The notes: generated from the sequence alone by a model not told the origin. DNA of 64,000 nt from an uncultured Treponema sp. (GCA_949300145.1 CASGDA010000004.1:62001-126000), one strand, 5' to 3'; counted from the stretch's first letter, positions 1-8,314 are shown. Program-made: numbers and translations.

Positions 1-372
1 GGCCGCAATCAAAGTATCATAACCAACAACAACCGACTCTTCCAGTCTGCCCTGAACAACAGAACGCATCATGTAGAATATACCCCCTCCGGGTACAATA
101 GGAAGAATGCCGGGAATAAGATATATTATCGCAGGTTTTTTAAAAGCAATGGCAAAGATTTCACTTAAAGAGGCGACAACAAAGGATGAGACAAAAAAAG
201 CTTCCCCCTGGGAAAAATACTTTCCCGCAAAAATATACACAACCCACCCGGCAGAACCGCAGAAACCGCCGAAGAGCATATCCCATTTATTGCCGTTAAA
301 GCAAAAAGCGAAAAAAAAGCTCGCACCGAAACTCCAAACCGCCGGAAAAAGAAAGTCCAGAATGTCCATCAT
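1..372 (-). CDS. Threonine/serine exporter, ThrE_2 (YjjB-like) half, partial
   Basis: This leftward reading frame is cut by the left window edge, so its C-terminus is missing. It starts ATGATG at 372 and overlaps the stop of the preceding exporter gene in an ATGA junction, which implies translational coupling. The visible protein is hydrophobic and has the short glycine/proline stretch 'GILPIVPGGGIFY', typical of the small membrane half (DUF3815/ThrE_2) of the split ThrE family. In that family two separate proteins, YjjP-like and YjjB-like, make up one inner-membrane amino-acid or dicarboxylate exporter. The pairing with the neighbouring ThrE-like gene supports the call. The substrate cannot be told from sequence. 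Confidence 0.8.
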   Translation of the reverse strand, partial: MMDILDFLFPAVWSFGASFFFAFCFNGNKWDMLFGGFCGSAGWVVYIFAGKYFSQGEAFFVSSFVVASLSEIFAIAFKKPAIIYLIPGILPIVPGGGIFYMMRSVVQGRLEESVVVGYDTLIAA

Positions 373-1148
373 AAAAATCCCGTAAGAAACAAACCGGAAA
401 CCGCACCGACGGAAAGACCCGCCGCTATCATAAGAGCCTCGACAAGCCGGGCCGTTCCGCTTACAAGATCCCCGCTGATAATATCACGGATGCTGTTCAC
501 AAGCGCCAATCCGGGAACAACCTGCATTAAAGTCCCGGTCATAATGACAGAGGAATCAACAGGCAGATTGCTTACACTGATAAAATCCACGACTATGGAA
601 ACAACCGCACCGGAAATGAGGGAAACAAGAAATCCGTTCATACGGACTTTTTCAAGAAAAAGAAGGGAAGCCTTCAATAAAAATCCGGAGAAAAAAGCAA
701 TGGCGGCATCAAACAAAGAGCCTCCGAACATAAGCGTGAAAAACATGGAAGTAAGGGAACCTGCCAGCAGCAGGCTCCAGGCGGGATATACAGGGGAAGA
801 GTCTATCCGGTGCAAAAGGAATTTCACCTGCCGGGGATTAGAGGTTTTTCCCCGTTTTTCGAGACGGCGGGACAAATCGTTCACAAGCGCAACTTTCCGT
901 AAATTGGAGGCCCTTGAGAAAATACGGTTCATGAATGTGTGTTTTACGCCGTCTTCGCCGGAAAAAGAAAGAATCACCACTGTCGGGGTGACAAAGGCAC
1001 TGGCATCCGCCGCGCCGAGTGAACGGGCAATTTTCACGACGGTTTCTTCCGTGCGGTATGTTTCTCCCCCGTTTTCAAGCACAATAGTCCCGGCTTTTAC
1101 CGCAATGTCTTGAATCTCCGATTCCAAAATCCGGTCTGAATATCCCAT
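369..1148 (-). CDS. Threonine/serine exporter, ThrE_1 (YjjP-like, DUF1212) half
   Basis: This is a 259-residue membrane protein of the DUF1212/ThrE family, the larger half of a split exporter whose second half follows with an ATGA overlap. The soluble N-terminal part (about residues 1-115) holds the conserved stretch 'AGTIVLENGGETYRTEETV', and hydrophobic helices follow to the C-terminus. I chose ATG at 1148 (MGYSDRILESE) over the longer open frame to 1235. Upstream residues are not family-like, and a -10 hexamer TATACT lies exactly 6 bases before this ATG with TTGTTT 17 bases further up. The transcript is therefore probably leaderless. Known members export threonine/serine (Corynebacterium ThrE) or succinate (YjjPB); specificity here is open. 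Confidence 0.85.
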   Translation of the reverse strand: MGYSDRILESEIQDIAVKAGTIVLENGGETYRTEETVVKIARSLGAADASAFVTPTVVILSFSGEDGVKHTFMNRIFSRASNLRKVALVNDLSRRLEKRGKTSNPRQVKFLLHRIDSSPVYPAWSLLLAGSLTSMFFTLMFGGSLFDAAIAFFSGFLLKASLLFLEKVRMNGFLVSLISGAVVSIVVDFISVSNLPVDSSVIMTGTLMQVVPGLALVNSIRDIISGDLVSGTARLVEALMIAAGLSVGAVSGLFLTGFL

Positions 1149-1154
1149 GCGAAC

Positions 1155-1183
1155 AGTATAAATTCTAAAATGAGAATAAACAA
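1155..1183 (-). promoter_or_regulatory. Promoter of the split ThrE exporter operon (leaderless type)
   Basis: On the minus strand TTGTTT (1183-1178), a 17-base spacer and TATACT (1160-1155) precede the ATG at 1148 by only 6 bases. No Shine-Dalgarno sequence fits between them. Transcription would begin at or next to the start codon. Confidence 0.55.
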
Positions 1184-1248
1184 GCAAAAACAAATATTGT
1201 CTTCCGGCAAAAAGGAAGCCTCCCTTTCTTTTCAATCACAAAATATGT

Positions 1249-1254
1249 TATAAT
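1249..1254 (+). promoter_or_regulatory. -10 hexamer of the first MATE gene
   Basis: A consensus TATAAT ends 8 bases before the ATG at 1263. No ribosome binding site is present, and the -35 region is poor (TTCTTT at 17-base spacing). A very short or absent leader is likely. Confidence 0.45.
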
Positions 1255-1262
1255 CATAACCA

Positions 1263-2663
1263 ATGTCTGTTTCCGTCCAAAAAAACTCCGGCACTGTACT
1301 TGGAAGCGCCTCTATCAACCGGCTCATGCTGAAATTCGCCCTGCCCTCCATCACGGCGCAGGTCGTCAACATCCTTTACAGCATAGTTGACCGCATTTAC
1401 ATAGGGCATTTATCCGAAACGTCATCCCTTGCGCTTACAGGAATCGGAATATGCTATCCGGTAATAACAATCGTATCCGCCTTCAGTCTTTTTGCGGGAG
1501 CGGGAGGCGCGCCTCTGGCGGCGATTGAACTCGGCAAAGCGGAACACGATAAAACGGCGCTCGGCCGCGCGGAAAGCATCCTCGGCAACGCCTTTATAAT
1601 GCTGACAGCATTTTCCGTGCTGCTTACAGCAGGCTTCCTGATATTCAAAAGGCCTGTCCTTTTCGCTTTCGGGGCAAGCCCGGACACAATTCAATATGCG
1701 GAAGATTATCTCACAATCTACCTGACAGGAACTTTTTTTGTCCAGATAAGCGTGGGCCTCAATCCCTTTATCAATGCGCAGGGGCGGGTTCGCACGGCAA
1801 TGCTTTCCACAATCATCGGGGCCGCCGCGAATATTATCCTTGATCCGGTTTTCATTTTTGTATTCGGAATGGGGGTAAAAGGCGCGGCGACAGCGACCGT
1901 GATTTCACAGGCAATGAGCGCCGCATGGATTCTTCTCTTTCTGGCGTCGGCGAAATCCAGAATCAGGCTGAGGATGTCTTCCATCCGTTTTAGAAAAGCC
2001 GTCGCCGCGAAAATTTCAGCGCTGGGAATTTCACCGTTCATCATGTCCGCAACGGAGAGCGCCGTCTTTGTGGTATTCAATTCCGGCCTGCAAAAACACG
2101 GGGGAGATATTTACGTGGGAGCGATGACAATCCTGCAAAGCATAATGCAGATGTGTTACGTCCCGATCCAGGGATTCACTGACGGCGTGCAACCCCTTAT
2201 AAGCTACAATTACGGGGCGGAAAAAACCGGACGGGTTAAACTTTTAATCAAAAGGATGACAATTATTTCGTTTGCGGTTTCGGTTCTGGCGTTCGCCGTT
2301 TTGAATATTTTCCCGCGCTTCTTTGTTTCGGTATTCTCAAAAAACACGGAGCTCGTTGCTTTGACCGTAAAACTTCTTCCCGTGTACTGCGGCGCCGTCT
2401 GGATTTTCGGCATACAAATGAGCGCGCAACGGACTTTTGTCGCACTCGGAAAAGCCGGCACTTCCATCTTTGTCGCCCTGCTGCGCAAGGTCATACTGCT
2501 GATTCCGCTGGCGCTCATCCTTCCCGTTTTTACCGGCGTAAACGGAATTTTCTGGGCGGAACCAATCGCTTCGACCGTCTCGGCGGTGACATCGTTTATA
2601 CTTCTTGCGGTGTGTTACAAAGCGTTGAATTTTCGGCAGAGTTATGATACAAAAGCTTCATGA
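1263..2663 (+). CDS. MATE family multidrug/Na+ antiporter
   Basis: This 466-residue integral membrane protein has about 12 predicted helices and the MATE fold. Family features include the N-terminal 'KFALPSITAQVVNILYSIVD' type opening, the 'NPFINAQGRVRTAM' loop and a repeat of the same topology in the second half ('QGFTDGVQPLISYNYGA'). MATE proteins export cationic drugs or metabolites in exchange for Na+ or H+. The stop codon overlaps the next start (ATGA, 2660-2663), so the downstream PLP enzyme is probably co-translated. The start ATG has a TATAAT 8 bases upstream and no ribosome binding site. The substrate is unknown. Confidence 0.93.
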   Translation: MSVSVQKNSGTVLGSASINRLMLKFALPSITAQVVNILYSIVDRIYIGHLSETSSLALTGIGICYPVITIVSAFSLFAGAGGAPLAAIELGKAEHDKTALGRAESILGNAFIMLTAFSVLLTAGFLIFKRPVLFAFGASPDTIQYAEDYLTIYLTGTFFVQISVGLNPFINAQGRVRTAMLSTIIGAAANIILDPVFIFVFGMGVKGAATATVISQAMSAAWILLFLASAKSRIRLRMSSIRFRKAVAAKISALGISPFIMSATESAVFVVFNSGLQKHGGDIYVGAMTILQSIMQMCYVPIQGFTDGVQPLISYNYGAEKTGRVKLLIKRMTIISFAVSVLAFAVLNIFPRFFVSVFSKNTELVALTVKLLPVYCGAVWIFGIQMSAQRTFVALGKAGTSIFVALLRKVILLIPLALILPVFTGVNGIFWAEPIASTVSAVTSFILLAVCYKALNFRQSYDTKAS

Positions 2664-3694
2664 TTCGTTTTAACAATGACTACAACCGGGGCGCCTGCAC
2701 GGAAATTCTGGAAGCCCTCGGACGGACAAACACCGAAAGTTACTGCGGGTACGGATTGGATGAATGGTGCAAAAAAGGCGGGGAAGAAATAAAAAAATAC
2801 CTCGGAGGAATTGACGCCGACATTCATTTTTTGACAGGCGGAACACAGGCAAATTACACGCTGATAGCAGCCGCGTTGCGCCCCTTCCAGTCGGTAATCA
2901 GCGCGGACTGCGCGCACATAAACGGACACGAAACAGGTGCGGTGGAAAACACCGGACACAAGATACTTGCCCGGAAAAACACGGACGGAAAACTTTCCGT
3001 CGCTTCGATATTGGAAGAAGCGCTGGCATATAAATCAAGCGGTGTCAAAGAGCACATCACACAGCCTAAACTTGTCTTTCTTTCCTTTCCTTCAGAGCTG
3101 GGCACGGTTTACTCAAAAAGCGAACTCGCGGAAATCCGAAGAATATGCGATGAATTCGGGATGTTCCTTTACATAGACGGAGCGCGGCTCGGATACGGAC
3201 TCGGCGCGGAAGGCGGGGACGTCACAATAGAAGATATAGCGCACTACGCCGACGCTTTTTACATCGGCGGAACAAAATGCGGCGCCCTTTTCGGGGAAGC
3301 CATGGTTCTCAAGAATCCGTCCCTCAAAGATAATTTCAGAAGCTATATGAAACAGAACGGCGCTATGCTTGCAAAAGGATGGTTGCCCGGTCTGCAGTTC
3401 TATACTTTATTCAAAGACGGACTGTATTTTTCCATCACAAGAAATGCGGTTGTGCAGGCAATGAAAATAAAGGAAGCCTTCAAAGCGCGGAGTATTCCCC
3501 TGTATTCTGAAAGTCCGACAAACCAGCAGTTCCCTGTCCTGACAAAAGCGCAGATGGACAAACTTTCAGAAAAATATATTTTTGAATACGAAAAGGATTT
3601 GGGAGAAGGTCTGCACTGCGTCCGTTTTTGCACAAGCTGGAGTACCGATGCAAGCGAAGTATCTTCACTTGTCAACGACATAGCCGGACTGTAA
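2660..3694 (+). CDS. Low-specificity L-threonine aldolase family PLP enzyme
   Basis: This 344-residue fold-type-I PLP enzyme belongs to the threonine-aldolase/beta-eliminating lyase family. It opens with a family-like 'FNNDYNRGACTEILEAL'. Later come 'TGGTQANYTLI' for cofactor phosphate binding, 'LYIDGARLGYGL' (Asp facing the PLP nitrogen) and 'FYIGGTKCGALFGEA', whose Lys near residue 205 should form the Schiff base. Known members cleave L-threonine or L-allo-threonine to glycine and acetaldehyde. The gene is coupled to the MATE gene by an ATGA overlap. Its last 30 bases overlap the 3' end of the convergent kinase-like gene. Exact substrate preference is not visible. Confidence 0.88.
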   Translation: MIRFNNDYNRGACTEILEALGRTNTESYCGYGLDEWCKKGGEEIKKYLGGIDADIHFLTGGTQANYTLIAAALRPFQSVISADCAHINGHETGAVENTGHKILARKNTDGKLSVASILEEALAYKSSGVKEHITQPKLVFLSFPSELGTVYSKSELAEIRRICDEFGMFLYIDGARLGYGLGAEGGDVTIEDIAHYADAFYIGGTKCGALFGEAMVLKNPSLKDNFRSYMKQNGAMLAKGWLPGLQFYTLFKDGLYFSITRNAVVQAMKIKEAFKARSIPLYSESPTNQQFPVLTKAQMDKLSEKYIFEYEKDLGEGLHCVRFCTSWSTDASEVSSLVNDIAGL

Positions 3695-4312
3695 TTCCGC
3701 CGGAATCCAATATTTTATGCCCCAGGTCTCGAAGCTCCACTTTTCATCGAAGGGATTGCATTCGTAATCGATATAGAAGACTGCCCCGTCCGTCTTTCGT
3801 ACAATGAAATTCGTGGGATACCAGTCAATATTGATTCCGGAAGCCCTGAGAACAGAGCTCAAATTCCTCACAGCCGTAAGCTGTTCCGCGGTCACGGCGT
3901 TCCGCTCCGCAAGCTGAAGCGCGGTTTCGCCGTCGATATATTCCTTCAGAATAAGCTCGCGTTCCAGGTCGGACGCAATCATCCGCGGCAGCGGCACACC
4001 GAGGGCGCACAGCTTCGCGTAATCATTCATTTCGCTCATGAACTTATCCCCGAAGCTGTAGTATTCGCACGGCTCATGGTGCAGCTGCTTCAGAACGGCG
4101 GAATATTCCGGAGCCGGAGCGGGCTTGTTTTCAGGTGCTTCAGCCTGCCCGACGGGTTTCCGTCCTGTCACAAGCCAGGAATAGCCGCCCTTCCCCCTGC
4201 CCAGAAGCCGTTCAACGCGCCAGCTGCGGCCCGCCATTTCAATAAGAGAGCCGGAAGCAACCTCGCTCTTTTCCGTGACAATCCGGGTATAATCTCCGCC
4301 GAAAGAATCCAT
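3665..4312 (-). CDS. Small protein-kinase-fold protein
   Basis: This 215-residue protein has kinase-fold motifs in order: a glycine-rich loop 'LLGRGKGGYSWLV' (about residues 36-48), a likely ATP-binding Lys in 'AVLKQL', a catalytic-loop equivalent 'DWYPTN' in which Asp and Asn have the canonical D-x4-N spacing, and 'IDYE' where kinases have DFG. It is shorter than Ser/Thr kinases and resembles the aminoglycoside-phosphotransferase/RIO-like group. It follows the GH13 gene by 15 bases and is probably in its operon. A sugar-kinase or protein-kinase role is possible, and the target is unknown. The 3' end overlaps the convergent aldolase-like gene by 30 bases. Confidence 0.7.
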   Translation of the reverse strand: MDSFGGDYTRIVTEKSEVASGSLIEMAGRSWRVERLLGRGKGGYSWLVTGRKPVGQAEAPENKPAPAPEYSAVLKQLHHEPCEYYSFGDKFMSEMNDYAKLCALGVPLPRMIASDLERELILKEYIDGETALQLAERNAVTAEQLTAVRNLSSVLRASGINIDWYPTNFIVRKTDGAVFYIDYECNPFDEKWSFETWGIKYWIPAELQSGYVVDK

Positions 4313-4327
4313 CCGCCGATTCCCTGT

Positions 4328-6133
4328 TTACTTATTCCCCGCAAATCCGAAAACCAGAATACCGCCCGGCTCAAGCAGGCCTTCCTCCGGGGAAAACAGA
4401 CGGCTGTACAGGATTTCCGGCCGCCGGGGTTTTCCGCTCACGGGAGGGAAGTTTCCGTCAACGCGGACTTTTTCCGCCGTCCCGGATGCATTGAGGAACA
4501 CAACCACCGGCGGAAGATCCCCGTAAAGGCGGGCATAAGACACAAGCCTGCTTCCGGCTGTTTCCGGATTCCAGACACACACAGAAGTCCTCAGCTGGGG
4601 CAGGGAATTCCGCAGACCGATGAGTTTCTTTACTTCTCCGGAAAACGGCTGGAAATCGCCCCTGTCCATCCGTTCCCAGGGCATACATTTCCGGCCCTGC
4701 AAATCATCTTCCCCGGTGAGCGGCACTTCCGTCCCGTACAACAGGCAGGGGCTTCCGGGCATGGTCAACAGGAAGGCGAGCTGCTGCAACAACGTGTCAT
4801 TGTTCCCGCAACGGCTGGCAGCCCTCACCGTGTCATGGGTATCAAGGAAGGTGAACAGTGAAGCGGCAAGCCCGTCCCGGTACATGGTCAGGCTGTTGTT
4901 CATGCCGTACATCAAATCCGCCTGAACCCGGCCCGGCGTTGCCCAGAATTCCCACAGGTCTATCAAAAAGGGATAGTGCATCACCGAGTCGTATTCCCCG
5001 CCGGAAAGCCAGTTGAGGGAATCGTGCCATATTTCCCCCAGCAGAAAAATTTCCGGTTTCTGCTTTTTCAGCCTCCGGGAAAGATTCCTGATAAAGTCAT
5101 GGGAAATCTCGTTCCCCACATCAAACCGGATACCGTCAATATTCCACTCTGAAATCCAGGAGGCGCAAACCCGGGTAAAATATTCCTGCACTTCCGGATT
5201 GTCGGTGTTCAGCTTCGGCATTTCGGAGACAAAGGCAAAAGAGTAAAACCGGCCGTCCCGGGTATCCTTCCCGGAATTTTCCACCGGCCAGGAATTAATG
5301 AAAAACCAGTCCTTGTACGGCGATGCCTCCCCCTTTTCCAGCACATCCCGCCAGGCAAAAAACCCGGTGCCGCAGTGGTTGAACACGGCGTCCAGCATAA
5401 CCCGGATTCCCAGGGAATGGGCTTTGTCCACCATTTCCTTCATGTCCTGCCGGGTACCCAAATCCGGGTCAATGGTGTAATAGTCGTCGGTGTTGTAGCG
5501 GTGGTAAGAGCCGGATAAGAACACCGGTGTAAGATATATGCCTGAAAACCCCAGGTCTTTCAGGTATTCCAGCCGGGACGTAATGCCGGGCAGGTCACCG
5601 CCGTAAAAATCAGCGTGGCTCATGCCGTCCTCGCATTTCCAGACCTTTGTCGCCGGGCGTTTCCCGGAAGCGTCCAGCCGGGCACAGAACCGGTCGGGCA
5701 TTATCTGGCACCAGACGGTTTCCTTTACCCACCGGGGCGGCAGATTTATGTCGCTGCTGTTTATCCACGGGAACCGGGAATATTGCCGAAGCCCCCGGTA
5801 TGCGGCGAATTCTTCCGGCGTGTAAAAACCGCTTTCCAGCCGGATAAGGCGTTCCCCGCCCTGCTGAATCTCGAAATAATACTGAAGCCGCCGCCATTCC
5901 GCATGAGCGCAGGCTTTCCACATAAAATGATTCCGCAGCTCCGCCTCAATTTCCATGGGGATGCGCTCCCCGTCCCAGGGGTCAGAGGGCGAAACACCTC
6001 CGGTGAAGGGGTCGGCGGCAACCAGGAAAACAGCCGTAACATCCTTTCCGGTTTTTATCCTGACGCTTACGGTTTTTTCGTCCAGTGCGCTGCAATGCAG
6101 TGCGGTTCTATGTTCAATACATTCGGTTTTCAT
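4328..6133 (-). CDS. GH13 neopullulanase/cyclomaltodextrinase-type alpha-glucosidase
   Basis: This 601-residue glycoside hydrolase has an N-terminal beta-sandwich extension (about 1-120) before a GH13 barrel. The four GH13 motifs are present: I 'DAVFNH', II 'GIRFDVGNE' (nucleophile Asp near 337), III 'LGEIWHD' (acid/base Glu near 366) and IV 'FLDTHDT' (Asp near 434). The extra motif 'MPKLN' marks the neopullulanase/cyclomaltodextrinase subfamily, which cuts maltodextrins, cyclodextrins or pullulan. No signal peptide is visible, so it should act in the cytoplasm on imported oligosaccharides. ATG at 6133 lies 6 bases after TATACT and lacks a ribosome binding site. An AraC regulator is divergently transcribed next door. 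Confidence 0.9.
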   Translation of the reverse strand: MKTECIEHRTALHCSALDEKTVSVRIKTGKDVTAVFLVAADPFTGGVSPSDPWDGERIPMEIEAELRNHFMWKACAHAEWRRLQYYFEIQQGGERLIRLESGFYTPEEFAAYRGLRQYSRFPWINSSDINLPPRWVKETVWCQIMPDRFCARLDASGKRPATKVWKCEDGMSHADFYGGDLPGITSRLEYLKDLGFSGIYLTPVFLSGSYHRYNTDDYYTIDPDLGTRQDMKEMVDKAHSLGIRVMLDAVFNHCGTGFFAWRDVLEKGEASPYKDWFFINSWPVENSGKDTRDGRFYSFAFVSEMPKLNTDNPEVQEYFTRVCASWISEWNIDGIRFDVGNEISHDFIRNLSRRLKKQKPEIFLLGEIWHDSLNWLSGGEYDSVMHYPFLIDLWEFWATPGRVQADLMYGMNNSLTMYRDGLAASLFTFLDTHDTVRAASRCGNNDTLLQQLAFLLTMPGSPCLLYGTEVPLTGEDDLQGRKCMPWERMDRGDFQPFSGEVKKLIGLRNSLPQLRTSVCVWNPETAGSRLVSYARLYGDLPPVVVFLNASGTAEKVRVDGNFPPVSGKPRRPEILYSRLFSPEEGLLEPGGILVFGFAGNK

Positions 6134-6135
6134 AC

Positions 6136-6164
6136 TTGAAGTATACTATCATAAAATCTATAAT
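6136..6164 (+). promoter_or_regulatory. AraC-gene promoter, interleaved with the amylase -10
   Basis: On the plus strand TTGAAG (6136-6141), a 17-base spacer and TATAAT (6159-6164) lie ahead of the AraC ATG at 6179. On the minus strand TATACT (6145-6140) sits 6 bases before the amylase ATG at 6133. The AraC -35 and the amylase -10 share two bases, so polymerase should not occupy both sites at once. Confidence 0.6.
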
Positions 6165-6178
6165 TCTTTACGAAAAAG

Positions 6179-7129
6179 ATGAATTTACTTGCACAAAACT
6201 ATTATCCGGATGAAGCGTTCCACGAAACAAAGCTTCACGGCAGCATCGGGTTTCCCTATACAGTGTACCGCGGCAACATCCCCGGCTACATGCGCTCCTA
6301 TCCGCTGCACTGGCACGATGAGATGGAGATTGTCTTTGCGGTCAAGGGAAGCGCGTCAATCAGGGCAGAAAACCGGGAATATGTAATCGCCGGCGGCGAC
6401 ATGGCGCTCATCACCCCGCAGACGGTCCACGCCATCTCGCGGCACAACACCGACACGCTGGAATATTTCACGATTCTATTTAAATTTAAACTTTTGTGCC
6501 CGGACGAAAAGGATGAAATCTTCCAATCCTTTTTCCTGCCGCTGCAGACCGGCGGCATAAATATACCGGTTCTAATCCCGAAAGACAGCGGCCTTAACAG
6601 GGAAATACGTCCGTATCTCGCAGACTTAATTGAAAACAGAAAAACCGCCGGTTTCAGCATGAAAATAAAGAGCGACCTTTTCGCCGTCATGCATCTTCTG
6701 TATAAAAACGCGGAGCACACGGAATCAAACCGGATATCCGCCGGAAAATCCTATGACCGGCTGAAAAAAATAATTCTCTTTGTCCGGCAGAACTACATGA
6801 ATGCAATCACCGTCCGGGAAGCCGCGGAACACTGCGCGGTCTCGGAGAGCCATTTTATGAAACTCTTCCGTGATATGGCTGGATGCAGTTTCATCAGTTA
6901 CGTAAAGAACTTCCGGCTGGAGACCGTCGCACGTCTGCTGTCGGAAACCGACAGGAAAATCACCGGCATCGCGGCGGAGTGCGGATTCTCCTCAGCATCA
7001 TATTTCACACGGGCTTTTGAACAGAAGTACGGCTGCCCGCCTTCCCGTTTCAGGGAAGAGCGCAGAAACGCTTCCGGCGGGACTGCGGAAGGACAGGAAC
7101 CTGCTTCCAGTAAACAGGTCTCCCGGTAA
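6179..7129 (+). CDS. AraC family transcriptional regulator with cupin sensor domain
   Basis: This 316-residue regulator has an N-terminal cupin/AraC-binding domain (about 15-150; 'YPLHWHDEMEIVFAVKGSA' is the typical first cupin motif) and a C-terminal pair of helix-turn-helix units (about 190-290). The C-terminal unit has the signature 'ITGIAAECGFSSASYFTRAF', with 'KYGCPPSRFRE' following. Members bind a sugar in the cupin and activate neighbouring sugar genes. Divergence from the GH13 gene over a 45-base intergenic region makes that enzyme the natural target. The inducer is not known. Confidence 0.92.
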   Translation: MNLLAQNYYPDEAFHETKLHGSIGFPYTVYRGNIPGYMRSYPLHWHDEMEIVFAVKGSASIRAENREYVIAGGDMALITPQTVHAISRHNTDTLEYFTILFKFKLLCPDEKDEIFQSFFLPLQTGGINIPVLIPKDSGLNREIRPYLADLIENRKTAGFSMKIKSDLFAVMHLLYKNAEHTESNRISAGKSYDRLKKIILFVRQNYMNAITVREAAEHCAVSESHFMKLFRDMAGCSFISYVKNFRLETVARLLSETDRKITGIAAECGFSSASYFTRAFEQKYGCPPSRFREERRNASGGTAEGQEPASSKQVSR

Positions 7130-7152
7130 AAAAGGCTGCACAATGCAGCCTT
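7128..7152 (-). terminator. Intrinsic terminator of the phase-variable lipoprotein gene
   Basis: On the minus strand a 9-base-pair stem AAGGCTGCA/TGCAGCCTT with a 3-base loop is followed by six T. It lies about 20 bases past the lipoprotein stop codon, just beyond the convergent AraC stop. Confidence 0.8.
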
Positions 7153-7173
7153 CAAAGGTTCAACCGGGTTTCA

Positions 7174-8208
7174 TTAAAATTCGCTTTTACATTGCGGACA
7201 GGGACTTTCCACGGATCTCCGCAGCCCTTCAAGAACCTTGTTGAAATACCCTTCCTTTTCAAGATCCTCCCTAAGCGACCTGGGAACCGCCGATTCAAGC
7301 ATTGCAGGACAGCACGTCCACCACAGTTTATTAAATCTTAAATCTGGCTCCTTTTTTTCAGTACTCAAAAAATTAATATCTTCATTATTATTTATAGGTG
7401 TATCTCCGTCATTGTCGTTTGTAAATTGAATATCGATATCTTCTGCTGAACCCGCTTCATCAATCACAACCGACACAATCATTCCGTAGCAATTTTCGGG
7501 AAGCGGCGGATCCGTCCAGCGTTTTCCCCATATTTCCACAACGTATCCATTCGCCGTTCCATTCACATGAGCATTCAAACCCAAACCGGAGGAAGTTTCA
7601 AGAAGCTGCCTGCTGTTATTCCAGGGAACAAACCTGGGATTGTTCAATTCATTAATGAGGGTGTCCAGTACGCCTATCTGATATTGAACGGTCATTTGAT
7701 CAAAACCCGGAATTACATTTTCAATGGTGAATTCACTGCCGTCCCAGTCACCTTTCCGCAGACATACGAAGGTATCGTTCCCGTCTTTCATAACCCACAC
7801 AGAATCATGATCACTGAATTTATGAAGCGGTCCGGTGCGGGGGTTTTCTGTATTTATGCCCCATGTACTATCGGGAGGATTGTCGGTAAAGCCCGTAAAG
7901 TCTTCGTAAGAGTAACTTTTATTCTTGTATCTTAAGTCAATATTCAAACCCTGGGTAAGCCCGTCTGACTGCACAAGTTCTTTTACGCTCTGGGAGACTT
8001 GCGCAACCCTTTCATTGCCCGTACTCCCGGATTCCGATGTAAGAGAAATCGTCTGTGTTCCGATACCACGGAACCGGAAACTGTCCCCCGTATAATCAAA
8101 ATCTCCATTGGAACCGTCAGAACCGTTAGCGGCGTTGGAACAGGAAAAAAGAAAGCAGATAAAAACAAAACCCGCCGCCAAATAAGGCAAAGACTGTTTG
8201 CGCAGCAT
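7174..8208 (-). CDS. Putative phase-variable lipoprotein, function unknown
   Basis: This 344-residue protein has a lipoprotein signal peptide whose lipobox is LFSC with Cys at residue 23. ATG at 8208 is chosen because AAGGAGGT lies just upstream; the open frame to 8271 would begin inside the promoter. After the anchor comes a serine/glycine/aspartate-rich linker, then an acidic region without recognised domains. Near the C-terminus are a CysCys pair ('WWTCCPAM') and a terminal CPQC, which could bind metal or form disulfides. The promoter spacer contains twelve G, so expression is predicted to switch with tract length. A surface or periplasmic role is likely. I do not recognise the family. Confidence 0.75.
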   Translation of the reverse strand: MLRKQSLPYLAAGFVFICFLFSCSNAANGSDGSNGDFDYTGDSFRFRGIGTQTISLTSESGSTGNERVAQVSQSVKELVQSDGLTQGLNIDLRYKNKSYSYEDFTGFTDNPPDSTWGINTENPRTGPLHKFSDHDSVWVMKDGNDTFVCLRKGDWDGSEFTIENVIPGFDQMTVQYQIGVLDTLINELNNPRFVPWNNSRQLLETSSGLGLNAHVNGTANGYVVEIWGKRWTDPPLPENCYGMIVSVVIDEAGSAEDIDIQFTNDNDGDTPINNNEDINFLSTEKKEPDLRFNKLWWTCCPAMLESAVPRSLREDLEKEGYFNKVLEGLRRSVESPCPQCKSEF

Positions 8209-8239
8209 TGTACTGAACCTCCTTATCAGGAATTGGCTA

Positions 8240-8271
8240 ATTATACCCCCCCCCCCCATAAAATTTGTCAA
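8240..8271 (-). promoter_or_regulatory. Promoter with poly-G(12) spacer, predicted phase-variable
   Basis: On the minus strand a consensus TTGACA (8271-8266) and a consensus TATAAT (8245-8240) are separated by 20 bases, of which twelve are an uninterrupted G run (8257-8246). Optimal spacing is 17, which a G9 tract would give. The sequenced G12 state should be weak or off. An AAGGAGGT ribosome binding site and the ATG at 8208 follow. Confidence 0.85.
8246..8257. repeat. Homopolymer tract, C12 on plus / G12 on minus
   Basis: Twelve consecutive C on the plus strand form the longest mononucleotide run noticed in the window. It lies exactly between the -35 and -10 of the lipoprotein promoter. Runs of this length are prone to slipped-strand mispairing. 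Confidence 0.95.
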
Positions 8272-8314
8272 CAGAATTTTTTCCTGTGAATGTCCTGTTT
8301 CTCGTCAAAATTTA

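Noticed and set aside
4076-4861. Plus-strand frame of 261 codons over the kinase-like and GH13 genes
   Set aside because: It covers two genes with clear motifs on the other strand and has no ribosome binding site or family resemblance.
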